Of a stretch of DNA of 18,365 bases, positions 10,014 to 18,306 are shown piece by piece. The DNA comes from Hemicentrotus pulcherrimus (Eukaryota; Echinodermata; Echinoidea; Camarodonta; Strongylocentrotidae). Numbering within the stretch: position 1 is the first letter of the stretch; each line of letters begins with the position of its first letter. The position numbers and the translations under genes were made by a program. The DNA is taken from contig BEXV01001320.1 in assembly GCA_003118195.1 (NCBI GenBank), positions 61,998 through 80,362 on the forward strand, written 5' to 3'. The notes below the pieces were generated by a model that did no database searches, was not told the origin of the DNA, and was given only the letters and a program-made list of their open reading frames with translations.

Positions 10014-10470
10014 TTGTGTAGGTACTTGGAGAACGGATCTCAATGCATTCATTTAGGATCTAAATTTAGTGGGCCCCTACCTGTTACCTGTGGAGTACCG
10101 CAAGGTACGAGGCTTGGTCCCATCCTTTTCTTAATCATGATAAATGATGTTGCAACCTCTACCTATCTGAGATGGAAATATGTTGATGATTTGAGTGTTG
10201 CTGTAATAGGAACAAATATCAACCTTCTAGATTGCAAGATTATTTATCTTTGATTACTGATTTTCTGTCGATAATCGTATGACCCCCAAATCTGAGAAGT
10301 GTAAGGTATTGGGTATCTCTTTCCTTCAGAGCCAGATTGTTATGCCCAAAGTTAGCATCAGAAATTCTGTCCTTCAGCCTACTGAGTTTGTTAAATTATT
10401 AGGAGTGTACTTACAGTCTGATATTAAATGGGAAGGACAAGTCGAGAATCCATCAATCATATTCCAATTT
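10014..10470 (+). pseudogene. Broken reverse transcriptase fragment of a non-LTR retrotransposon
   Basis: The first frame (from 10014) reads CRYLENGSQCIHLGSKFSGP, then CGVPQGTRLGPILFLIMIND and RWKYVDDLSV. These are the palm-domain motifs of LINE reverse transcriptases: the GVPQGT..GP.LF block, and the F/YxDD catalytic box, here YVDD. After about 10225 the frame is lost. A second frame resumes near 10270 with the typical follow-on motif NRMTPKSEKCKVLGISF, then FVKLLGVYLQSDIKW. At least two frameshifts and stops separate the parts. The N-terminal endonuclease and most of the fingers are absent. It is a dead fragment on the + strand, with no intact start and no flanking domains. Confidence 0.9.
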
Positions 10471-10517
10471 ATAATAGATTTAGCAAGGTTACCACAAGAA
10501 TTGTTCGTTAAAAATCA

Positions 10518-10553
10518 ACAGTGTATGGCTTTGTGTTACAAGCCATACACTGT
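10518..10553. repeat. Perfect 14 bp inverted repeat (hairpin)
   Basis: ACAGTGTATGGCTT at 10518-10531 pairs perfectly with AAGCCATACACTGT at 10540-10553 across an 8-nt spacer. The right arm is also the start of the first unit of the neighbouring repeat cluster, and it recurs almost unchanged at 10688-10701. The hairpin overlaps the end of the reverse transcriptase remnant. It has no T-run and is not a terminator-like element. Confidence 0.85.
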
Positions 10554-10730
10554 AAAATGCACATAAATATAAATGCCTTTTTGCAAGCAATATACATTGT
10601 AAAATGCACTAAATATATACGCCTCTGTGCAAGCCATGTATCCTGTAAAAAGCACATAATTAAAAGCCAGTGTATATAGCGTTATGCAAGCCATACACTG
10701 TCAAATGCCCATAGATATAAATGCAAGCAT
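10538..10730 (+). repeat. Irregular tandem repeat with CAAGCCATACACTGTAAAATGC units
   Basis: Units begin near 10538, 10583, 10629 and 10686, with a remnant near 10723. Successive spacings are about 45, 46, 57 and 37 bp. Shared parts are AAGCCATACACTGTAAAATGC, CACATAAATATAAATGCC and a following TGTGC/TATGC. The spacing variation and divergence suggest a decayed minisatellite. It follows the reverse transcriptase remnant and may lie in the 3' part of that element, which I infer only from position. Confidence 0.75.
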
Positions 10731-10956
10731 ACTAAATTATTATTCTACCATTATAAAACAAACAAGATTCAAGAGGGAGTTCCTTCTTACACTATTCACA
10801 TTTCCATGCCTTAGATTTGTCATGACTTGGAAAATAACCCTGAATGTCCTGTTTTTAAAAGAAGTTCATATCTTGTCTATGGATAAACAGTGTACGTAAC
10901 CTTTAAAGATCATATAATGGAGCTCATACATCAAAATAAAACTAGATGAATATATT

Positions 10957-10962
10957 ATGATA

Positions 10963-10997
<35 letters not shown>

Positions 10998-11063
10998 AGT
11001 AATACTAATGATAATAATAATAATTTGGATAATGATGATGATGCTGCTGATGATGATGATGAC
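10957..11063. repeat. ATG/GAT microsatellite with a pure core
   Basis: A pure run of ATG triplets spans 10963-10997, about 11.7 units. Interrupted GAT/AAT triplets follow to about 11063. The pure core implies a younger, potentially polymorphic locus than the degenerate array at 8085-8395. Open frames through it carry no meaning. Confidence 0.9.
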
Positions 11064-12100
11064 GATAAGAATAATGATTACAGTATTTACAATAGATCAT
11101 TGTGTACATTGGTAGTGTGTTTGGCACATACAAGTACCCACTCATGACATTCCAGTATTATGATATCATTTCATACAAAGTGAATGATGTGCAGACTACA
11201 TTGGATGTGGATTTAAAATTAAAATAAAACTAAATAAATGAAATAATAATATTGTTTCATGCAGATGAACACAGTGATGTAAAAGCACTTTTATAATAAA
11301 TCCACATTTAGATTTTGAGCAAACAGGTGTTCTTTTGTATGTTGCATCCTTCACTTGAAGGGTTCTCTGACGGAGCCAGCTAGTCGAGCTGTGCAATTAT
11401 TTCCATACATCACACTACCAGGATACCTACTGTACAGGATGACACACCCGTGTTCACCCAATGCTTCCCCTATTCGAGTCCATGCAGAACTCTTGAAATT
11501 GTGTAGAAATTTAAATGAAATCAAGCACCATGTACCAGGGTTAATTTTTGAGACCAAAGATTTCCTCTATTAAACCATTGTGCGAAATGCAAATGATATA
11601 CAACACGTACATCTAAGCTTTGAATGGAAAATTCTTTGGCAAGATCTGAAGGAATTTCTTGATGAGCCTAAAAACTACAAAATTTAGTTGATATATAGCA
11701 ATATACTACTGTTAATTAGTGTTCACCCCCATGTGCAAAATTTTTCAGATGTACAAAAAATGATTGCAACATTGAATCTCAAATTTACTTTGATCAAGCA
11801 TTCATCTCATCTTGCATTGATCTTCTCAGTTGCCATGTAACTTATATTGAATGAAAATTGAAGTAGATGAGAGTAGAAAAATATTTATCCCCTTAAATCT
11901 CTGTACTGTTCATATATTTATCCAACCCCCCCCCCTTAACTACAAATTTTGGATGTGCCAGGTGCAAGTATTGATAGCACTATGGCACTATAAGAGGTGA
12001 TATTTTCTGTGTTGGTGATATACTCCTTCCTTATTGCACAAAGTGCATTTTCACAGCAAAAACCATGCTTTGTCTGTTGTAGACCTGGCTGTTGTTTACA
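11064..12100. other. No recognisable gene
   Basis: Non-coding by my reading. Two overlapping open frames on opposite strands (11351-11573) have no recognised domain. A loose inverted repeat pairs GTGGATTTAAAA (about 11209) with TTTTATAATAAATCCAC (about 11290-11306). A run of C occurs near 11926-11935. Nothing else stands out. Confidence 0.5.
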
Positions 12101-13505
12101 TTAAAGGGAACTTCACCCCAAAGAATAATTGTAGGTATTCTGAAAAAAATGAGATTTCCTTACAAAAATGTACAAGAGATATGTGAAAGAAGATATTCTT
12201 GGCATGATGCGATGCCTTGTAGCATTACATACATGGCACAGCCATTTACTTAAAAATGTGACCCAACAGTTAAAGTTGTACATGTATCAAGCACCAAGCT
12301 TTTGTAGGGCTTCAATATTACACCATATCACAGACACTGATACCACATAGGGCCGTGCATCTCAGATTTAACATTGTTAAACGATGCCTTTAAGAGAGGA
12401 TTCAGTTTACTGAAGAATTCAAAAATCAAACACAGTGCATTTGTGTACAAAGAATCATTTGACTTCATACAATAAGTCCATAAAATGAATCAATTATTCA
12501 GAACCTTTGGACTTCAACCCCCACTGAACATCGCAGTGTGTACCCGCCTATTGTACATGTACTAGGTAAGGCCAGAATTACAAATATATACTTCAATCCT
12601 GCTCAAGTCATAAACGAGAAATCCTCCCTGCATGATGATGTTATCAAGTTGGATTTCATAGAAGCAGAATAATGAGTGAAATTGGTCAATTTAATTTTTT
12701 AGCATTAACCGATTAAATATAAGATATTAAATGTAATTTGTTTTTTGTTTTTTTGTTGTTTTTTTTAACTTTGTAAATAGTGTGAATAGTTCATACAAAA
12801 CTTTAGGAATTTTATTTGTCATATATTTTATATTCGAAAGATGTTGTAACGATTCAAGCTCTATTTGCTTATGTTTCATCGCCTTTGTGTGATCATTTTT
12901 CAAATTGTATATTAGTTGCAACTTATCTTTGATAAAACATTATTATATTCTTTTTCACGTTAAGTCAATTCAAATGGATTGTAAAATTGAAAATGATTTG
13001 TTATATTATATTCATTTTTCATGTGATGTTAACTTCAATGAATTGTGAAATTGTGAACATGCATAGGATAAATAAATAAAATAAAATAAAATAAAATAAG
13101 AATATTCATGCATGTGAAGGTGCGATCGATCAAACGCAAATTGGCAACTCTGTGACGTATCTTGCCAGCTTCCCTCCTGTTTGCCGCCCTGTACTAAGAT
13201 AACTCCTACAGTTTTTTTTAAATATTTTTCTGTAAGAACATTTTCAATCATATATTCACCCTAAATGTATCATTGTTAATATGCTTTTTAATATACAACC
13301 CCTCTATGAAACAAATCCATTCCATCATCAATGAAATGACATTTTCAATACAGTGCATATTGGATAGGAGCTTGCCAAAGTTGTCACAGTGTTGTCAATT
13401 TGTATTTTATATGATGACTACTTCAACAATTCTTAACATTTTTGCTAAAACTTTATTCTGCATTTATTAAAACCAATAGAATATTAGAGTGGACTCCCCC
13501 TTTAA
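12101..13505. mobile_element. Possible 1.4 kb element with TTAAAGGG-like inverted ends
   Basis: The left end reads TTAAAGGGAACTTCACCCC (12101-12119). The reverse complement of the sequence ending at 13505 reads TTAAAGGGGGAGTCCACTC. The two share TTAAAGGG and a similar following pattern, but the match is short. The interior has no transposase and no long open frame, and it includes a separate LINE-like tail at 12941-13100. This is either a non-autonomous DNA element or two unrelated solo ends. I give it low confidence. Confidence 0.3.
12941..13100 (+). mobile_element. LINE-like 3' tail: 63 bp tandem pair plus (AAATA)n
   Basis: Two diverged units, 12941-13003 and 13004-13067, both start TATTATATTC and share CAATTCAAATGGATTGTAAAATTG-type sequence. 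They end in AACATGCATAGGATAAATAAATAAA. A pure AAATA/AAAATA run follows at 13068-13100. Repeated 3' UTR blocks closing in a short A-rich microsatellite are typical of LINE (or SINE) 3' ends. No coding part of the element is recognisable upstream, so it would be a strongly 5'-truncated insertion. Confidence 0.5.
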
Positions 13506-13645
13506 GAAATAGTGATATGAATTTAAAGTATATATCCCTTGTGCCATGTGTTTGTCCTTTAAATCTTAAAACCTGTGTAATGTCTACAGCACTTTCTCAC
13601 CTTCTCACCTTCTCGGACACACTCAAAGGTATAGATGATTCTGCT

Positions 13646-14200
13646 AGCCTTAGAGTCAATTCTGGAAAATATTTCTAATCATTTTTATAAGTGATTGCAA
13701 AACTTGATATAGACAAAGTGTTGAGTGGTCATTTTTCATATGAGATTTGATTTCTTAAAAGAGTAGGCAATATTTTTTTTTTCAATGTCTACTCACTGGA
13801 AATCTTTTTTTTTAACCCTTGATTTTCAAATGTTAAATCTTGGGCATAGCGTTGATGTCTTGGAAGAGCTTGCAATCAAGTTCTATTGACTGATTGCTTC
13901 CTCTGATTCAACTAGACAAGAAGACTCATGATTTTCACAGCCTTAGAATTTGTTTCCCGAAAGTACTGGCAATCAATTTGTCTACGTTCTGTGATCCAGG
14001 TATGGGTCATTGTTCAAACCATATAGAGTTGATTTCTTAGAAGTATTACATCCATGTCTTCTTTTTTTGTTTTAACTGATCGCATTTATTTTAAAGACAA
14101 AATGATGTTGGTTCTTACAGCCTTGATGTTCAATTCTTGAAAATATTGGCAATTATAATTCTTTTACCTTGTATCTTATTTTCTTTTACTGATTGCATTT
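13646..14200 (+). repeat. Diverged quasi-tandem repeats immediately before the first visible exon
   Basis: A block like AGCCTTGATGTTCAATTCTT followed by GAAAATATTGGCAAT recurs in degraded form near 13646, 13751, 13851, 13938, 14026 and 14117, at spacings of roughly 80-110 bp. Several units are followed by a motif like TACTGATTGCATT: GTGATTGC at 13691, GACTGATTGC at 13888, AACTGATCGC at 14074, TACTGATTGC at 14187. The last unit supplies the likely branch site (TACTGAT) and T-tract for the acceptor at 14211-14212. Confidence 0.55.
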
Positions 14201-14212
14201 TTTTGATTACAG

Positions 14213-14659
14213 ACACGGCAACGGGTGATCTTTCTGGGCCTTATCCTTCCAATCTGCATCACATCCTTCCTTTACTTCAATGAAGCCCCCAAGTTACGTG
14301 TGCCCAAAGTAGTGGCCACCGGCCTCCACCATCCCTCACAGAACAACCCAACTGCAAATACAAGCCATTCCACTCACAATGAAAGGACGTTAAACCCCGC
14401 ACCCAAACCTGAAGCCATTAAGGGTGACATGTTTATCTACTCCAGGCAGTTTGTGAATGGAGATAACGTGAGCATCAATACGGGTGGGGGGACACTGAAA
14501 GATGCTGGGAATGAGACCGTTTCTATGGTTATCAACAACGGGACCATGATTGCAGAGGACGTACCTGCAAAAGACCCTTCTAAAGATCATGTGGAGCATG
14601 TTGTTGATCCTGCTGTAAAAGACTTGAGTGGCTATGTGTCTGTTGTCAATGCCAAACAT
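14213..14659 (+). CDS. Sialyltransferase exon: cytosolic tail end, membrane anchor and stem
   Basis: The acceptor is TTTTTTTGATTACAG ending at 14212 and the donor is CAT|GTGAGT at 14660. The exon has 447 nt and 149 codons, entering and leaving in phase 0. An in-frame TGA at 14204 shows that the coding sequence must come from an upstream exon rather than start here. Residues 1-4 are TRQR. Residues 5-22 (VIFLGLILPICITSFLYF) form a short Golgi-type signal-anchor, and the basic RxR next to it matches the ER-exit motif known in Golgi glycosyltransferases. The stem carries four N-glycosylation sequons (NTS, NVS, NET, NGT) and is otherwise poorly conserved, as stems usually are. No initiator Met is visible, so I cannot place the start. 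Confidence 0.88.
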
Positions 14660-15182
14660 GTGAGTAATAAATTATTACGTCTTCCTCACCCCAATAATTG
14701 GTAGTAATCTTGAAGGAGAAGCGCAGACTGATGAAGGCTGCAGCTACCTGTAGCTGCCCCCCTCCCCACATTGAGGCTTTTCTTGCCAAAAATGGGGAAA
14801 TTCTTATTTTTTTCATAGAATGGCCTATTCAAACTTATTAAAATAATCCCCCAATGACCTCCAATTAGCTCCCATTGAGCCTCATCAAGGAAACGGCCAA
14901 TAATCAGTACTACGATTAGATAATTGAGAATTAGTTATGTCAGCTACACTCGCTTACATAATTGTCACTTCAGTACATAACGTGAGTTCATCTTAATGTC
15001 ACAAGTAAATCATTAATTGAATTGGTTATTAATGAAAAACAAATGTCAAGTGTTGGCACTCAAATATCTGGTTAATTTTCTTTTTGTTTGCATTACGCAC
15101 TGTGTGAAAACTTCAAGTGGGAGATAAATATGACTGGTCACATGTACTTGTAAATTGATATGTTTATATCCATGCCATGTCA

Positions 15183-15220
<38 letters not shown>

Positions 15221-15397
15221 ATCTCCCCTCTTCCCATTCTATTTATTATATACCTCTCTATGCTGTCTTCTTATTCTTTCCCCATCTTTATCATTTTCTT
15301 TCTGTCCCTTTTCTCTTCCTCACTCATCTCTCCTCTATATACCGTCTCCTCATTCTTTCCCCATCTTACTATATCTCTCCCTCTCTTCTTTTTCCCT

Positions 15398-15430
<33 letters not shown>

Positions 15431-15788
15431 TAATTTCTCTTATCCCATTTCTCTCCCACTCTCCCCCTCTCTTACTTTCATACATCCCTTTTTCTAATCT
15501 CTTTCCCTTTTTTGTTTCTCTTCTCCCTCCTCCTTTTTTTTATACCTGGGAACACCTTCCATTCCCTCCTCATACCTCTCTCCCTCTCTCCTTGTCTCTG
15601 ACTCTGTCTCTCTCTCTCTCCTTGTCCTTGTCTCTGTCTCTCACTCCTTTTCTCTCCCCTTTCCTCCCTTGATCCCCTCTCTTCCACTTATCCACTTTCC
15701 TTCCCCCTCTCTCTCTCCCTTCTCTTTCTCTTCTCTGTCTCTCTTCTCTTTCTTTTCTCTGTCTCTTCTCCACCCTCTCTCTTTTTTC

Positions 15789-15823
<35 letters not shown>

Positions 15824-18306
15824 TCCCCATCTTGCCCCTCTCTTCTCTCCTCTCTCTTTCTTGTAAACATATATCCTCTTCCTTTTTATACCCATCTCTC
15901 TTTCTTCTCTTCCTCTGTCTCTCACCCAGCAACTGTATGTGAACTGTACAAAGTGTGCCTATGTCTCCAGCTCCGGTCAGCTCTTGGGAACCAAGGCAGG
16001 AGAACTGATTGACTCCTACCCTTGCGTAATCCGTATGAACAACGCCCCTACCAAAGGCTTTGAAGCCGATGTAGGGAGCAGGACGACTGTGCGCGTGGTG
16101 GCACACTCAGCCATTAAAGGAGTGTATTCAAGAAGGTCTTCATTATTAAAAGGTGGGACAATAGTTCTTAGGGTTTCATAGCAGAATGCATTTAATACTG
16201 AATCCAAAATTCTGTTGCGCTGTAATGAATTAGTGGTTGTCTGACTTATGCTCCACTGTCAAAATCATACACTAAACATAAGCGACTCTCCAGAAATCAC
16301 TTCTAGGGTTTAATATATATATATACAGTGTATATTCAAATTTTAAATTTTTGAAATCACCATGCCACCAGTTCCAACAAATTCAAGCAAAGTTTATTAT
16401 TCACTAAAACTAAGAAGTAATACCTGGCTTAATAGTAATGCTATCTCAGTAAGATGTGAATGGATTCAAGAATGGACTGGAGCAGAAAATATTTGAGATC
16501 TTGATAATTTGTTTTAATGTTTAAAAATGGAATATCTGGAGAATAATGTAAACAAAGAATCAAAAATCATTTAATTAAAGCATCTTTAGAAGTTGTATTT
16601 TGCACAAATGGTTGCACGGTCATTGGATACAATGATAGAAATACACAATTTAAGAGTTTTCACCTTTTCGTCACATGCAACACATCTCAGTCCTTACGTT
16701 AATTATATACATTTTTGAACAATTTTTATTCTAACTTGTCCTATGTAATTCTAATCCTTTTACTACTGAAAACAAATAAAAAAATATTTGCATTTGTGGC
16801 ACATTTGTCTCTGCAATTGCTTTGATAATGATAATAAAATCATTTGAATCTTGATCTGTATTTTGGAATGTGAAATGTAATGAGGATATCATGTAGTGAT
16901 TTTTGTGATGTATTTAATGAATAAATCCACTCATGTTATGATGATTATGCTTGTGATAAGTTACAGCCATCCTATTTAGAATACATTTTTAGTATGGATT
17001 CAGCATGTTTAACTTGGCACAATTTTACATGTTCCAAGTATGTACTGTAATAAAGAAAAAGGTTTCCAATTGTATTCATGAACATGGAAATGTGTGTTTG
17101 AAAAATGACATAGGAGGTAATAAATTCAAATTCAAATTCAAATATAGAATACATATTTACAGTTTTGCTTTTCTTTGCAGATCCTGGTCAACCACGTTTC
17201 TTTTTTCTATGGGGGCCCGAGGGTCAAATGAAAACAAATGGAAAAGGAGCGTCCTACAACGTGGCAGCAAGTCTTTCTAAAGAATTTTCCAAAGATGGCA
17301 TGCAAGTCTTTGTTTTCTCACAACGCCAAATAGCCTATGCAGACAAGGTCTTTGAAATTGAAACTGGTAAAAATAGGTATGAAATGACCATAATATACAT
17401 GTTGACAAAACACAAGTCCCCCTCCCTCCCCCTCTCCCATCTTATCTACTGTATATTTTTGTCATGCAGTTCCTGTGGAGGTCTTGACCCAATGAAAATA
17501 AAAACTCAGTTTCACTCCAATCTATATGTGAAACCTGTGTATAAAGACCACCCAAAGAAGACAAGAAAAGTGGTCTTTATAGGCAGGTTCCTTAAATACA
17601 TGTTCCAATGAGAAACCACTTTCAAGGGAAACAAACAAATGTGGTCTCTGTAGACAGGTGGTCTTTATATACAGGTGGTCACTTTGACAGTTTTATCAAA
17701 ATGCAAGCTTTAAAAACCATTGATAGGTAATGTCAGAAAAAGCTAAACTAATAGTAGAGTTAGACTAAATCTTGTTCTGTGTAATGAATATACATGTACA
17801 GTATTTCTAGAAATGCATATATACTTTTTGCTCTCTTTGTATCATCCAATACATTCATTTTTTGCTTACGTTGAAATAATAATGAAATTTATCAGCTAGC
17901 GTTGATTAAACACTACTTTTGATAATGATTGTATAATATATGTTGGGTGCCACCTTGGCTCCCTCCACAATAATATAATGTGTTATCTTTTTTCCATCCT
18001 CTTTAAAGTTTGTCTCCTAGTCATAAATTATCAATGCAGTCAATATTGGGTGACAAATTTACTTACTTTTGTATCTATTTACGTATTATATGTTAGACTT
18101 ATACATGTAGGCATTTTATTCATGTGTGCACTGCTGATCTTTTATTGTTGTGGTAAATAAAACGAGCTTTAATATTAACTTCAATTTATTTTCAACAGAC
18201 TATCGTCTGGCTCGTGGTTAAGCACTGGCTGGTTTACGATGATCTTATCTCGCGGAATCTGTGAAGAGATCACAGTGTTTGGCATGGTGACCGAGGACTA
18301 TTGCAA
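14213..18306 (+). CDS. ST6GalNAc-type sialyltransferase (GT29), 4 visible exons, both ends missing
   Basis: The predicted product transfers sialic acid from CMP-sialic acid in alpha-2,6 linkage to GalNAc of O-glycans or gangliosides in the Golgi lumen. Joining 14213-14659, 15930-16152, 17181-17376 and 18199-18306 gives 324 uninterrupted residues at phases 0, 1 and 2. Visible parts, numbered from the first visible residue, are RQR plus signal-anchor (2-22), a stem to about 150, motif L (158-203), a WGP block (234-236) and motif S (290-310 and beyond) with LSTGWFT. The conserved disulfide candidates are Cys158 or Cys181 with Cys310. Motifs III and VS lie past the window. NNAPTKGFEADVG and SGS.LSTGWFT resemble ST6GALNAC3 most closely among the 3/5/6 group as I recall them, but the paralogue is not settled. 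I leave the symbol blank for that reason. Confidence 0.92.
14660..15929 (+). other. Intron 2 of the sialyltransferase (1270 bp)
   Basis: GTGAGT...CAG boundaries with phase 0. The first half is ordinary AT-rich sequence. A perfect 8 bp inverted repeat with a 2-nt spacer, GCAGCTAC-CT-GTAGCTGC, lies at 14740-14757. The second half is the pyrimidine tract described separately. Open frames in this intron, such as the Ser/Leu-rich plus-strand and Arg/Glu-rich minus-strand ones, are produced by the CT repeats. Confidence 0.88.
15184..15929 (+). repeat. About 740 bp polypyrimidine tract with (CT)n cores
   Basis: Nearly every base is C or T, with sparse A/G interruptions (for example near 15240-15260). 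Pure CT runs are (CT)16 at 15187-15218, (CT)9 at 15409-15426 and (CT)13 at 15793-15818. The tract ends in the splice acceptor, so it acts as an enormously extended polypyrimidine tract for motif-L exon recognition. It is a candidate for triplex (H-DNA) formation because of its strand asymmetry and mirror-like CT runs. Its biological effect is inference. Confidence 0.9.
15930..16152 (+). CDS. Sialyltransferase exon: sialyl motif L
   Basis: The acceptor is CTCACCCAG|CAACTG and the donor is AAAAG|GTGGGA. The exon has 223 nt, entering phase 0 and leaving after one base, which completes Asp with the next exon (G|AT). Residues 150-223 begin QLYVNCTKCAYVSSSGQLLG and continue through CVIRMNNAPTKGFEADVG and TTVRVVAHSA. 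This is the large sialyl motif, which binds CMP-sialic acid. A fifth sequon (NCT) sits at the motif edge. If intron 3 were retained, translation would stop at 16182-16184 after nine extra residues. This exon is the strongest homology anchor of the gene. Confidence 0.95.
16153..17180 (+). other. Intron 3 of the sialyltransferase (1028 bp)
   Basis: GTGGGA...TTTGCAG boundaries, phase 1. The donor is a weaker match than its neighbours. The AT-rich interior has a short TA microsatellite (16313-16326) and a hexamer repeat, AAATTC, about 3.7 units, at 17122-17143 shortly before the acceptor. A C-poor, T-rich segment with no open frame fills the rest. No gene or RNA is supported here. Confidence 0.85.
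17181..17376 (+). CDS. Sialyltransferase exon: central WGP segment
   Basis: The acceptor is TTTTCTTTGCAG|ATCC and the donor is AATAG|GTATGA. The exon has 196 nt, taking one base from the previous exon and leaving two for the next (AG|A, Arg289). It encodes residues 224-289: DPGQPRFFFLWGPEGQMK, then NGKGASYN and KVFEIETGKNR. The hydrophobic strand followed by WGP, the D/NGKG..YN segment and the ETGK(D/N)R block occur in the same order in vertebrate ST6GALNAC3 and 5. The catalytic domain links motifs L and S through this region. Confidence 0.93.
17377..18198 (+). other. Intron 4 of the sialyltransferase (822 bp)
   Basis: GTATGA...CAACAG boundaries, phase 2. It includes a short C/T-rich stretch (17417-17440) and a dispersed repeat at 17528-17683. 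The remainder is AT-rich with short meaningless open frames. Confidence 0.88.
17528..17683 (+). repeat. Intronic copy of the 142 bp repeat family, with internal inverted repeat
   Basis: The segment starts GTGAAACCTGTGTATAAAGA and contains two GTGGTCTTTATA-type blocks and AGGCAGGTTCCTTAAATA, matching the order of the tandem units at 9302-9585. TATAAAGACCAC (17540-17551) is perfectly complementary to GTGGTCTTTATA (17570-17581), giving a 12 bp hairpin with an 18-nt loop. The copy is clearly diverged from the 9.3-9.6 kb units. Confidence 0.75.
18199..18306 (+). CDS. Sialyltransferase exon: sialyl motif S
   Basis: The acceptor is TTTATTTTCAACAG|ACTA and the donor is TGCAA|GTAAGT. The exon has 108 nt, entering with one base owed and leaving two bases of a codon. 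Residues 290-324 read LSSGSWLSTGWFTMILSRGI followed by CEEITVFGMVTEDYC. LSTGWFT and the Cys at 310 are hallmarks of the small sialyl motif, which contacts both donor and acceptor. The Cys normally pairs with one in motif L. The following exon should carry the HYYE-type motif III and the VS His/Glu, but it lies beyond the window. Confidence 0.94.

Noticed and set aside
11351..11573. Open frames on both strands with complex amino acid composition
   Set aside because: Neither shows a known motif. The plus-strand one lacks convincing splice signals, and the mutual overlap suggests chance.
14225..14227. GTG as the start codon of the sialyltransferase
   Set aside because: A eukaryotic nuclear gene would not normally start at GTG. 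The frame runs back to a good acceptor at 14211-14212, so the sequence is an internal exon.
15155..16106. Ser/Leu-rich plus-strand and Arg/Glu-rich minus-strand open frames (up to 178 codons)
   Set aside because: They are translations of the (CT)n/(GA)n tract in intron 2. The longest minus-strand frame also runs antisense through the motif-L exon.
16313..16326. TA microsatellite as a promoter TATA element
   Set aside because: It lies inside intron 3 as a simple repeat with no other promoter evidence.
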